DNA from: an uncultured Prevotella sp.
GTDB lineage: Bacteria > Bacteroidota > Bacteroidia > Bacteroidales > Bacteroidaceae
DNA: 10,824 nt
Direction of reading: 5' to 3'
NCBI GenBank assembly: GCA_905373605.1
Contig: CAJPTO010000093.1
Location: forward strand, 1 to 10,824
Below, piece after piece: positions 1 through 5,569 of this stretch (positions are counted from its first letter, which is position 1; every line of letters begins with the position of its first letter). The notes under the pieces are model-generated. The model was not told the origin of the DNA and made no database searches. It saw only the letters and a program-made list of their open reading frames with translations. The position numbers were made by a program, and so were the translations under genes.

Positions 1-236
1 CTGCTCAGCTAAAAGCTAAAAATACAGCAAAGGCAATTTTTAGAACCAGCCATATAAGCTGTTTCGGCAGTTGCGTCAAAGCCTTTTTGTGGTTTTCGTG
101 TCCACGTTGTAATGCGTTTCTTACGGCCGTTTCAGCCCTGTTTTTTTCAGTTCGGCCGTTCCACCCTTGCCTTGTTTGGGCCGGGCAAAGCAGGCTGCAA
201 AAAGCAAAAAAGTTTTTCTCTCTCTGCCCTTTTTAT
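1..236. other. Left-edge non-coding region upstream of the receptor gene
   Basis: I see no convincing gene here. An open frame runs from base 3 to 380, but its composition is low-complexity and it overlaps the receptor gene out of frame. Two inverted repeats are visible: CTAAAAAT (16-23) with ATTTTTAG (36-43), and ACGGCCG (123-129) with CGGCCGT (153-159). Neither has the stem and T-tract of a clear terminator. I found no conserved cobalamin-riboswitch box. The first 12 bases read CTG CTC AGC TAA in one frame, which could be the tail of an upstream gene, but this is too short to call. Confidence 0.5.
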
Positions 237-244
237 TACCTTTG
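237..244 (+). promoter_or_regulatory. Bacteroidetes-type promoter of the TonB receptor gene
   Basis: TACCTTTG is an exact match to the Bacteroidetes -7 element TAnnTTTG. The -33 region (about 213-217) is only a T-run, not a clean TTG. Transcription would begin near 250-252, giving a leader of under 20 nt before the ATG at 269. The upstream in-frame ATG at 167 would then lie outside the transcript. Confidence 0.7.
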
Positions 245-268
245 CATCGTTTTTTTAACAAATCAATT

Positions 269-2299
269 ATGTATAAATCATTATTCAACAAGCGTGCGAG
301 CCTGCGATTTACGCATTTTTCCCGTAGGGGATATGCGCTTTTCTCGTGTTTGGGAAAAGAAGTCATCGTTGGAACGCTGAGCGTTGCCACCTTGACACAT
401 GCCAAGGCCGAAGGCGTAAGCACCCACACCCCGTTGGTTGTCGACTCTCTTTCGCACAAGGAGCTGAAGCTAGACGAGGTTGTGGTGACGGGTTCGCGTG
501 CACCGCTCACCGCATTACAAGCGGCTAAGGTTGTTGCCGTGATAACAAGCGATGACATTCAACGCGCGTCGGCAACCAGTGTAAACGATGTTTTGAAATT
601 AGTCTCGGGCGTGGATGTCCGTCAACGCGGAGGCTTTGGTGTGCAGACGGACATCTCTATCAACGGCGGAACGTTCGATCAGATTACCATTCTATTGAAT
701 GGCGTGAACATTAGCAATCCCCAAACAGGGCATAACGCCGCCGATTTTCCTGTTACTCTTGCTGATATCGACCGCATCGAGGTGCTAGAAGGCGCGTCGG
801 CACGTGTTTTTGGCGCATCGGCTTTCAGCGGGGCCATCAACATTGTTACCAAAAGGGATGCCCAAACGGGCATTAGGCTCTCGGCCGAAGGCGGTTCGTT
901 TGGCACGTTTGGCGGCAGTGCGGCCCTCAGTTTGGCTTCAAACGCCGTGCGCCAGCAGCTTAGCGGTGGCTATTCGCAATCGGATGGCGGAACAACAAAC
1001 ACTTATTTTCGCAAGCGGCAAGGCTATTACCAAGGCGATTTCAAGGCAAAGGCCGTCGACTTGTTTTGGCAAGCAGGACTTATTTCTAAAGATTACGGGG
1101 CTGGCACGTTCTACGGCATCGCCAGCGACAACCAATACGAGGCCACAAGGCGATTTATCTCATCGGTTGGCGCGGACATACGCCCAGCGCGCAACAACTT
1201 CTTAACCATCTCGCCCACAGCTTATTGGCAGCGAAATTGGGACCATTACCAATGGATTAAAGGCATGACAGGTGCTAAAAAAGGCGAAAACTACCACCGG
1301 ACAGACGTGTTTGGCGGGGCCATTAACGCCGTGGCAAACTGGTTTTTGGGCAAAACGGCCATCGGTGTGGACCTGCGTAAGGAGGTGATTTACAGCACTG
1401 CTTATGGCGAAACGCTGCCCGCAGACCAGTGGAAAGGCATTCATGGCAGCGACAGGCAATACGAAAGACGGGGAGAAAGAACCAACACCGGGCTGTTTCT
1501 TGAACATGATGTGGTGCTGGAACACTTCACTTTCTCGGCCGGTTTGCTGGCAAACCACAACACGTGGCTGTCTGGTGGCATGCGTTTTTACCCCGGTGTG
1601 GACATCTCGTGGCGGCCAAACGCACAATGGAAGGTGTATGCTTCGTGGAACAAAGCCTTGCGCTTGCCCACCTATACCGACCTTTACATCAGCAACCGCG
1701 CACAAATGGGCGACTTGAACCTCAACCCCGAGCGCGTGAACACCTACAAACTTGGTGCGCGTTATCGCACAACGGCTTTCGAAACGCAGGTGAATGCCTT
1801 TTACAGCAATGGCCGCGACATGATTGATTGGGTGTTCGAGACGGCCGCTTCAACGCGTTATCATGCGTTGAACATTGGCAAACTGGACAACATGGGGGCT
1901 TCGGCCGACGTCGCTTTCATGCCTTCAGAACTGTGGGAAGGCAGCCTTTTCACGGCCATTAAGGTGGGGTATGCCTACATTCACCAGCAACACGAAACCA
2001 CACAACCCATCCATAAGTCGCTTTATGCGCTGGAATACCTTCGACATAAGTTCACGGCAACGGTAGATCACCGCATTGTTTCGCGCCTTTCGGCCCACTG
2101 GGCCATGCGCTGGCAGCAACGAATGAATGGCTATCATCCATATACTAAGGTGGACTTGAAACTGCAATGGCAGGCTCCGCGCTATTCACTCTATGTGCAA
2201 GCCGACAATCTTACGGCCCACACTTACTATGATTTGGGTGGCGTTAAGCAGCCCGGGCTGTGGATTATGGCAGGTGGCAGCATCAAGTTGAACCTGTAG
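269..2299 (+). CDS. TonB-dependent outer-membrane receptor, BtuB-like
   Basis: This is a 676-residue outer-membrane active transporter that takes up a scarce ligand using TonB/ExbBD energy. The N-terminus is long and basic (residues 1-30), followed by a hydrophobic segment and a likely signal-peptidase site after the Ala-Lys-Ala at 45-47. A TonB-box-like LDEVVVTG sits at 68-75. The plug domain follows to about residue 200, with LNGV, IDRIEVLEGASARVFG and GAINIVTK motifs. The rest is a 22-strand-type barrel rich in aromatic, alternating residues and ending GGSIKLNL. The family resembles BtuB/CirA (COG4206). Cobalamin is a plausible ligand, but no riboswitch or cobalamin genes are nearby, so the substrate is open. 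I chose the ATG at 269 because the TAnnTTTG promoter at 237-244 lies downstream of the alternative ATG at 167. The gene stands alone between a promoter and a terminator. Confidence 0.93.
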   Translation: MYKSLFNKRASLRFTHFSRRGYALFSCLGKEVIVGTLSVATLTHAKAEGVSTHTPLVVDSLSHKELKLDEVVVTGSRAPLTALQAAKVVAVITSDDIQRASATSVNDVLKLVSGVDVRQRGGFGVQTDISINGGTFDQITILLNGVNISNPQTGHNAADFPVTLADIDRIEVLEGASARVFGASAFSGAINIVTKRDAQTGIRLSAEGGSFGTFGGSAALSLASNAVRQQLSGGYSQSDGGTTNTYFRKRQGYYQGDFKAKAVDLFWQAGLISKDYGAGTFYGIASDNQYEATRRFISSVGADIRPARNNFLTISPTAYWQRNWDHYQWIKGMTGAKKGENYHRTDVFGGAINAVANWFLGKTAIGVDLRKEVIYSTAYGETLPADQWKGIHGSDRQYERRGERTNTGLFLEHDVVLEHFTFSAGLLANHNTWLSGGMRFYPGVDISWRPNAQWKVYASWNKALRLPTYTDLYISNRAQMGDLNLNPERVNTYKLGARYRTTAFETQVNAFYSNGRDMIDWVFETAASTRYHALNIGKLDNMGASADVAFMPSELWEGSLFTAIKVGYAYIHQQHETTQPIHKSLYALEYLRHKFTATVDHRIVSRLSAHWAMRWQQRMNGYHPYTKVDLKLQWQAPRYSLYVQADNLTAHTYYDLGGVKQPGLWIMAGGSIKLNL

Positions 2300-2351
2300 G
2301 GTGGCCGGCATCCGATGCCTTCTTGCGCATCGCAAAAGCAAAATAAACCAT

Positions 2352-2387
2352 AGGCGGCAAACTTCTTTGAAAGGAAGTTTGCCGCCT
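2352..2387 (+). terminator. Strong hairpin terminator after the receptor gene
   Basis: A perfect 14-bp stem pairs 2352-2365 with 2374-2387 around an 8-nt loop. It starts about 50 bases after the receptor stop and is followed by only a short T-run (2387-2389). Its strength and position between two transcription units support termination. The weak T-tract leaves room for another 3'-end role. Confidence 0.75.
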
Positions 2388-2462
2388 TTGCTGTTAAGCC
2401 GAAGCGTATTGCGCCGTTATGTTAAAGAATTTCGTGGAGATGTATTTATTTTGAAGAATTAT

Positions 2463-2493
2463 TTTGCACATAAAGACTTATTTCTTATATTTG
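2463..2493 (+). promoter_or_regulatory. Promoter of the ImmA/IrrE-PIN operon
   Basis: This is a textbook Bacteroidetes promoter: -33 TTTG at 2463-2466, a 19-nt spacer, and -7 TATATTTG at 2486-2493. The predicted leader before the ATG at 2524 is about 25 nt. It is the best promoter in the window. I see no obvious operator repeat around it. Confidence 0.8.
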
Positions 2494-2523
2494 CAACATC
2501 ACCCCATTACCCACTTTTGAACG

Positions 2524-3693
2524 ATGAATAAAGTCTTGATTAACAAAGAACGCATAAAGTATCTGCTGGCATTGTACCGAATGTCGGAAGAAGAACTTTT
2601 GCGAGAGGCTTCGAAGAAGTTGAAGAAGGGCCTTACTTGGGAGGATGTTTATCGCGATAGTGTTCCTTTGAATGTGTTGAAACGCATAGATGGGGTGTTT
2701 AATAAAGGATTGTTTTATTATGCCGACCCCATTACACCAAAGCAAGAGAAACGTGCAAGCGTCTTCTTCCGTAAGGATACGTTCGGCACCGACTTGAATT
2801 TTGGGGCAAGGTTGCGGGTGAGAGAATTTGAAGACTTGAAAACACGGCTGAACACCATTTCTAAATTGTCGGACATTAAGCTTGAAAGAAGATTGCCTGT
2901 GGTGAACACCGCAACCAAACCGCGTGATTTGGCGTTCGAGATGCGCAAACAGGTGCTTCCACTCTTTACAAATGATAAGCGAACCTTTTTAAAGAACTTC
3001 ATCAATAAGCTTGGCGAGCAGAATATATTCGTGTTTGAGTTTGTGGATGTTAGCAGTAAAAGGGACAAAGCAAATGTGGATGGGTTCTACATTCATCCTA
3101 ATGCCATAGTGTTGAGGCGTATGCAAAAATCGTTTAGCCGAGAAATATTTACCCTTGCACACGAACTTGGGCATTATTTGCTTGATAAAGAAGAAATAGA
3201 ACAGGTGGATGTGGCTGCCATGTCGCTCCATGATGTTACTGTTTCTGAGGTGGAAAGATGGTGTAACACCTTTGCTTATTTCTTATTATTGGGCGAAGAT
3301 ATGGCAAATGTGTTAGACAATGTTCCCCTGTTTGACAGACAAAACGACTATGGACACGACTTAGTGAAGCGGATTTCAAAAGAAACAAACTTAAGTCGCT
3401 TGGCAATCTTTACCAACTTGCTTGTTCAAAAGAAGTTGTCGTACAGGCATTATCTTGACATTAAGGCAGAAATGGAGGAAGAATGGCGGCGAAAAGAGCA
3501 AGAAAAAGAGCTTAAGAAAACCGAGGATAAGGCAAAAGGAATTGAGGTGCAAGGAAGAAATCCCCAGCCGATTAAGGCGGAGATTGTGGCCAATGTCTTT
3601 ACCTTGGCCTTGACTAGCGGCATTATTGGTGAACAAGAATTCTGCAAGGCTATGGATGTTAAACCGAAAGAGATTAGCAAATTTGTATACTGA
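2524..3693 (+). CDS. ImmA/IrrE-family zinc metallopeptidase
   Basis: This 389-residue cytoplasmic protein has a gluzincin core. HELGH at 213-217 supplies two zinc-binding histidines and the catalytic Glu. E244, within the pattern ExxCNxFA (244-251), fits the third zinc ligand and family signature. The N-terminal ~70 residues are helical and might be a degenerate HTH, but I cannot confirm one. Residues about 313-340 are highly charged and probably coiled-coil. Known relatives (ImmA of ICEBs1, IrrE of Deinococcus) cleave a repressor of the XRE/HTH type to switch on stress or mobile-element genes. Here no separate repressor gene is present. The gene comes first in an operon and its TGA overlaps the next ATG by one base, so function with the PIN-like partner is likely. 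Composition is AT-richer than the flanking genes, suggesting acquisition. Confidence 0.9.
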   Translation: MNKVLINKERIKYLLALYRMSEEELLREASKKLKKGLTWEDVYRDSVPLNVLKRIDGVFNKGLFYYADPITPKQEKRASVFFRKDTFGTDLNFGARLRVREFEDLKTRLNTISKLSDIKLERRLPVVNTATKPRDLAFEMRKQVLPLFTNDKRTFLKNFINKLGEQNIFVFEFVDVSSKRDKANVDGFYIHPNAIVLRRMQKSFSREIFTLAHELGHYLLDKEEIEQVDVAAMSLHDVTVSEVERWCNTFAYFLLLGEDMANVLDNVPLFDRQNDYGHDLVKRISKETNLSRLAIFTNLLVQKKLSYRHYLDIKAEMEEEWRRKEQEKELKKTEDKAKGIEVQGRNPQPIKAEIVANVFTLALTSGIIGEQEFCKAMDVKPKEISKFVY

Positions 3694-4259
3694 TGAGAAC
3701 GATTGTTGACACTTCATCCTTAGTTCGCATGGCTCAGTCGTACCAGCCCTTTGATAACACGCAAGCACTGGAAGCATTTCTAAGCCATGAACTAAAAAAC
3801 GGAGAACTTATCCTCTTAGATAAGGTGGCTGATGAAATTCGTTATGTGTCGAAAGGGATTGCATTCAACACATTTAAATGTTTGCAAGATAGGAAGAACA
3901 TTCGTTCTACAAGCGATTTAATGCCTTCTAAAAAGTTTTATAACATGCTCGACAATAGTTTTGTAAATGTACCTGTGAGAAATCTTACGCTTAAAAATGA
4001 TGACACAGCGTATCAAAACGAACGAGATGCTTATCTGCAAAGCACGGATTGTACGCTTATCGTTTACGCTAACCAGCAGAAAGACGGCAATTTTGAACCC
4101 ATTCAGATCCTAACAGAAGAAACTTCCTTTCAAAACGACAATAAATTGTTTCGCAAAATTCCCTTTATATGCAGTGTGTTGGGCATTCCTACCATCGATG
4201 TTGTACAGTATCTGAAGCAGCATCAAGAGGAATTGGTTGTAGAAGTGAAAGCTACATAG
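3693..4259 (+). CDS. PIN-like (DUF4411-type) putative ribonuclease
   Basis: This 188-residue cytoplasmic protein begins with a PIN-style first strand: IVDTS, Asp at residue 6. Further candidate metal-binding acids are D47/E48 (in LLDKVADEI), D119 (in STDCTLIVYA) and E142/E143 (in ILTEET). This order, and the late IPFICSVLGIPTIDV segment, match the DUF4411 branch of PIN-like proteins as I recall it. PIN domains are Mg2+-dependent RNases and form the toxins of VapBC systems. The ATG overlaps the stop of the metallopeptidase gene (TGATG), implying translational coupling and fixed stoichiometry. The module is AT-rich: 19 of 60 bases are G/C in 3901-3960, against 39 of 60 in 901-960. The family call rests on motifs only, and nuclease activity is inferred. 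I see no terminator after the gene. Confidence 0.8.
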   Translation: MRTIVDTSSLVRMAQSYQPFDNTQALEAFLSHELKNGELILLDKVADEIRYVSKGIAFNTFKCLQDRKNIRSTSDLMPSKKFYNMLDNSFVNVPVRNLTLKNDDTAYQNERDAYLQSTDCTLIVYANQQKDGNFEPIQILTEETSFQNDNKLFRKIPFICSVLGIPTIDVVQYLKQHQEELVVEVKAT

Positions 4260-4296
4260 GCGTGTTTACATGCTAACATTTATGCTTTTAGATATG

Positions 4297-4304
4297 CAAA
4301 GATA
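4297..4304 (-). promoter_or_regulatory. Possible leftward promoter antisense to the PIN gene end
   Basis: Read on the minus strand this is TATCTTTG, a perfect TAnnTTTG, preceded by an A/T-rich stretch. The -33 position falls in a C-rich run, so half of the promoter is missing. If active, it would make an RNA running antisense into the 3' end of the PIN-like gene. No ORF longer than about 18 codons follows. Confidence 0.3.
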
Positions 4305-4341
4305 GTGATTTTTTGATTTAGAGGGGAGGGGGAACTCTCTT

Positions 4342-4455
4342 TTCGGTGTTTTGGCAGAGGTTTTTCGGTGATTTGGCGTCGATTTGTTCGGTGATTTGGC
4401 AGCGATTTGTTCGGTGATTTGGCGTCAATTTGTTCGGCTGTTTGGCATTTGAGCG
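4342..4455. repeat. Minisatellite: five tandem copies of a ~23-bp unit
   Basis: Units start at 4342, 4364, 4387, 4410 and 4433, with lengths 22, 23, 23, 23 and 23. All begin TTCGG, and the three central copies share TTCGGTGATTTGGC and end in ATTTG. The outer two copies are degenerate. A 23-bp period is not a multiple of three, so the array is not a protein repeat. There are no unique spacers, so it is not CRISPR. Such arrays can vary in copy number by replication slippage. Confidence 0.9.
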
Positions 4456-4503
4456 TTGTTCTTGTAGGCGGTTCTGCTGCTTCTCGCCTGTTTGTAGAAG
4501 TAT

Positions 4504-4535
4504 AAAAACGGCGCAACCCATGTTTGAGTCGCGCC
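4504..4535 (-). terminator. Intrinsic terminator of the 4550-5005 lipoprotein gene
   Basis: Read leftward, a 10-bp stem (4526-4535 with 4510-4519, including two G-T wobbles) encloses a 6-nt loop and is followed by five Ts (4508-4504). It begins 15 bases after the lipoprotein stop codon. No T-tract follows in the other direction, so it acts leftward only. Confidence 0.85.
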
Positions 4536-4549
4536 ATTCATTGTGCTTT

Positions 4550-5005
4550 TTATTTCTTGTTCACCACCACTTGCGCATCGCGATAAGCCTTATCAACTAC
4601 AAGCAGCATGATGGGGCGGATGGTGAAACTGCGTTTTTCGCCCACCTTGACCTTATAGTTTAGGGTGATTGCTTGGGTATTGCCTGTTATAGACACATCG
4701 GTGATTTCAGTTTCGCTGTCGGTTTCGGGCAAAACGATGGGCAACACAAATTCTTTGTCGAAGTCTATGTGCGTGGGCTCGCCGCCTTTGCCCATGAAAG
4801 CGGCCATGCCGAAACGTCTGTCGAAGTCTTTTGCTGTTGTAATCTTCGTTCCCTCGGCCACTTCCTGTCCTTGGTTCAGAAAATAGTTTCGCGCTTCGTG
4901 AAACTTTATCGGCTCTTTCGCCGTGTTAGCCTGTTTCCCACCGGCACATGACACGATGATGAGCACGAAAGCAGCCGCAAAAGCGGCAAAAAATGTTTTC
5001 TTCAT
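4550..5005 (-). CDS. Small hypothetical lipoprotein
   Basis: This 151-residue protein has a lipoprotein signal peptide. It starts MKKTFFAAFAAAF, has a hydrophobic core, and a lipobox ending Val-Ser-Cys with the acylated Cys at residue 20. The residues after the Cys (AGGKQANT) lack the acidic run of a surface-export signal, so it probably faces the periplasm. I do not recognise the mature domain. It is a mixed alpha/beta-looking sequence with an aromatic/Arg segment (RNYFLNQ, DFDRRFGMAAF) and a beta-rich C-terminal half. A terminator follows directly. No TAnnTTTG promoter lies between the start and the terminator at 5111-5151, so expression may depend on read-through of the small-ORF transcript upstream or on an unrecognised promoter. 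Confidence 0.85.
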   Translation of the reverse strand: MKKTFFAAFAAAFVLIIVSCAGGKQANTAKEPIKFHEARNYFLNQGQEVAEGTKITTAKDFDRRFGMAAFMGKGGEPTHIDFDKEFVLPIVLPETDSETEITDVSITGNTQAITLNYKVKVGEKRSFTIRPIMLLVVDKAYRDAQVVVNKK

Positions 5006-5110
5006 TCTTTTCTAGTGTTATGTTGTGTATGTTTGTTGTGTGCGCGTTGTTGGCCGAAGGAACTGGTCGATACGCCGCATAGGCATGCAAAGGCCGAATT
5101 AATTGGGCAT

Positions 5111-5151
5111 AAAAAAGTCTAAAGTGACATGATTAGATGTGCGCTTTAGAC
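5111..5151 (-). terminator. Intrinsic terminator of the small-ORF transcript
   Basis: GTCTAAAG pairs with CTTTAGAC (5151-5144 with 5124-5117), with an additional ACAT/ATGT upper stem, and six Ts follow (5116-5111). In the leftward direction it is a good intrinsic terminator. It sits 95 bases after the small ORF and about 105 bases before the lipoprotein start, where it could also act as an attenuator. Confidence 0.85.
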
Positions 5152-5235
5152 CCTTTTCCCTATTCCATCATGAAGCCTTGCCCCCGTTGTTATGCCTTAT
5201 GCCAGGGGTAAGTTCCCGTAGTTGCGAAAAATCCC

Positions 5236-5252
5236 CACGTATATTCTACGTG
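5236..5252 (-). other. Hairpin over the stop codon of the small ORF
   Basis: CACGTA and TACGTG (5236-5241 and 5247-5252) form a 6-bp stem with a 5-nt loop. The TAG stop codon (5248-5246) lies across the stem-loop junction, so a terminating ribosome would open the structure. It may be a 3'-UTR stability element or chance. Confidence 0.45.
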
Positions 5253-5356
5253 TACCAAATAGAAGAATCTACTGTTTGACCGTAAAGATCTTCTTCGTTG
5301 TAAACATTGTCGAGTTCATAGTCTTCTTGACCATGGCTCTTTCTTTTAAGTTTCAT
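5246..5356 (-). CDS. 36-residue small protein with a strong SD sequence
   Basis: The ORF starts with ATG at 5356 and stops with TAG at 5248-5246. SD sequence GGGAGG (5369-5364) lies 7 nt upstream, an ideal site and the only one of this strength I find before any start in the window. The peptide begins MKLKRKSHG (basic), continues acidic and tyrosine-rich (with YNEEDLYGQ at 19-27), and ends SSIWYT. It has no membrane segment, signal peptide or Cys, so it is unlikely to be a type I toxin or a secreted lipoprotein. No modification enzymes lie nearby to support a peptide-natural-product precursor. A promoter, structured leader and terminator frame it exactly, which argues strongly for real expression. 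I do not recognise the family. A regulatory or ribosome-linked role is speculation based on the SD sequence. Confidence 0.72.
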   Translation of the reverse strand: MKLKRKSHGQEDYELDNVYNEEDLYGQTVDSSIWYT

Positions 5357-5363
5357 GGTTAAA

Positions 5364-5369
5364 CCTCCC
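5364..5369 (-). promoter_or_regulatory. Strong Shine-Dalgarno site of the small ORF
   Basis: GGGAGG in the RNA, 7 nt before the ATG when measured from GGAGG, can pair with the 3' end of 16S rRNA. In Bacteroidetes the anti-SD is generally sequestered on the ribosome and SD sequences are rare, so this site is notable. I see no complementary pyrimidine run in the leader that would mask it. Confidence 0.75.
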
Positions 5370-5371
5370 TT

Positions 5372-5430
5372 GGGGTCTGTGGTCTCTAGTAGACCCCGCT
5401 AGTTGATGATAGATGAAGAGACCGTCATCT
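5372..5430 (-). promoter_or_regulatory. Two leader hairpins with complementary (kissing) loops
   Basis: The first hairpin pairs 5430-5425 with 5416-5411 (6 bp), with loop CGGTCTCT in the RNA. The second pairs GGGGTCT (5397-5391) with AGACCCC (5378-5372), 7 bp, with a 12-nt loop containing AGAGACC (5387-5381). GGTCTCT in the first loop and AGAGACC in the second are perfect 7-base complements. The second hairpin ends 2 nt before the SD sequence. The same 7-mers could instead pair as a long-range stem that excludes both hairpins. Either way this is a likely cis-regulatory structure. Confidence 0.7.
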
Positions 5431-5458
5431 CGCTGTTATAGATAGTAGAGTAACATTT

Positions 5459-5494
5459 AATGAAAGCTTTTCTGAAATGCCTTTAAGCTTCATT
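5459..5494 (-). other. 5'-end hairpin of the small-ORF transcript
   Basis: AATGAAGCTT pairs with AAGCTTTCATT (10 bp with one bulged base) around a 15-nt loop. It begins at or within two bases of the predicted transcription start, a position typical of a 5' stabilising structure. Confidence 0.55.
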
Positions 5495-5501
5495 TGCACT
5501 G

Positions 5502-5509
5502 CAAAGATA
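5502..5509 (-). promoter_or_regulatory. Promoter of the small-ORF transcript
   Basis: Read leftward this is TATCTTTG, a perfect TAnnTTTG. The upstream region is A/T-rich, but no clean TTG sits at the -33 position. The predicted start falls at 5494-5496, just at the base of the first hairpin. Confidence 0.65.
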
Positions 5510-5569
5510 CACAATTATCGGTTAAGTTGTTACTTTTATAGTTCCTTTTTTCTGTAATTTAGCACTTTT

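Larger units (their letters stand above)
5111..5496 (-). ncRNA. Candidate structured transcript with small ORF (dual-function RNA)
   Basis: Minus-strand signals define a self-contained RNA of about 385 nt. It runs from a predicted start near 5494-5496, seven or eight bases past the -7 element, to a T6 terminator at 5111. In order it holds a 5' hairpin (5494-5459), two hairpins with complementary loops (5430-5411 and 5397-5372), an SD sequence (5369-5364), a 36-codon ORF (5356-5246), a hairpin over the stop codon (5252-5236) and the terminator. It is not tmRNA: there is no tRNA-like T-arm and the peptide is not an ALAA-type tag. It also lacks the conserved P4 signature of RNase P RNA. A known Bacteroidales RNA motif of similar architecture cannot be excluded without a covariance search. 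Confidence 0.6.

Noticed and set aside
167..268. Earlier in-frame start for the TonB receptor at 167
   Set aside because: The TAnnTTTG promoter at 237-244 lies between the two ATGs, so the upstream ATG should not be transcribed. The signal peptide also makes sense from 269.
1..268. Cobalamin riboswitch upstream of the BtuB-like receptor
   Set aside because: The conserved B12-box sequence is not visible and the predicted leader is under 20 nt.
3..380. Open forward frame from the left edge (ATG at 87)
   Set aside because: It has Cys/Phe-rich low-complexity composition, overlaps the receptor gene out of frame, and spans the receptor promoter.
1202..1705. 167-codon frame antisense to the TonB receptor
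   Set aside because: It lies entirely opposite conserved barrel sequence and encodes nothing recognisable.
4342..4455. CRISPR array
   Set aside because: Copies are directly contiguous with no unique spacers, and no cas genes are present.
4280..4537. Minus-strand open frame of 85 codons over the tandem repeat
   Set aside because: The 23-bp period shifts frame at each copy, the composition is low-complexity, and the frame runs across the 3' end of the region rather than showing any family motif. It is a repeat artefact.
5246..5356. Type I toxin peptide
   Set aside because: The peptide is hydrophilic and acidic with no membrane-spanning segment.
5372..5423. Classical H-type pseudoknot from the two 7-bp pairings
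   Set aside because: The loop that would cross the 7-bp GGTCTCT/AGAGACC stem is only 2 nt, too short. Kissing loops or mutually exclusive stems fit better.
5111..5496. tmRNA or RNase P RNA
   Set aside because: There is no tRNA-like acceptor/T-arm, no ALAA-type tag and no conserved RNase P P4 sequence. The ORF has its own SD sequence and ATG.
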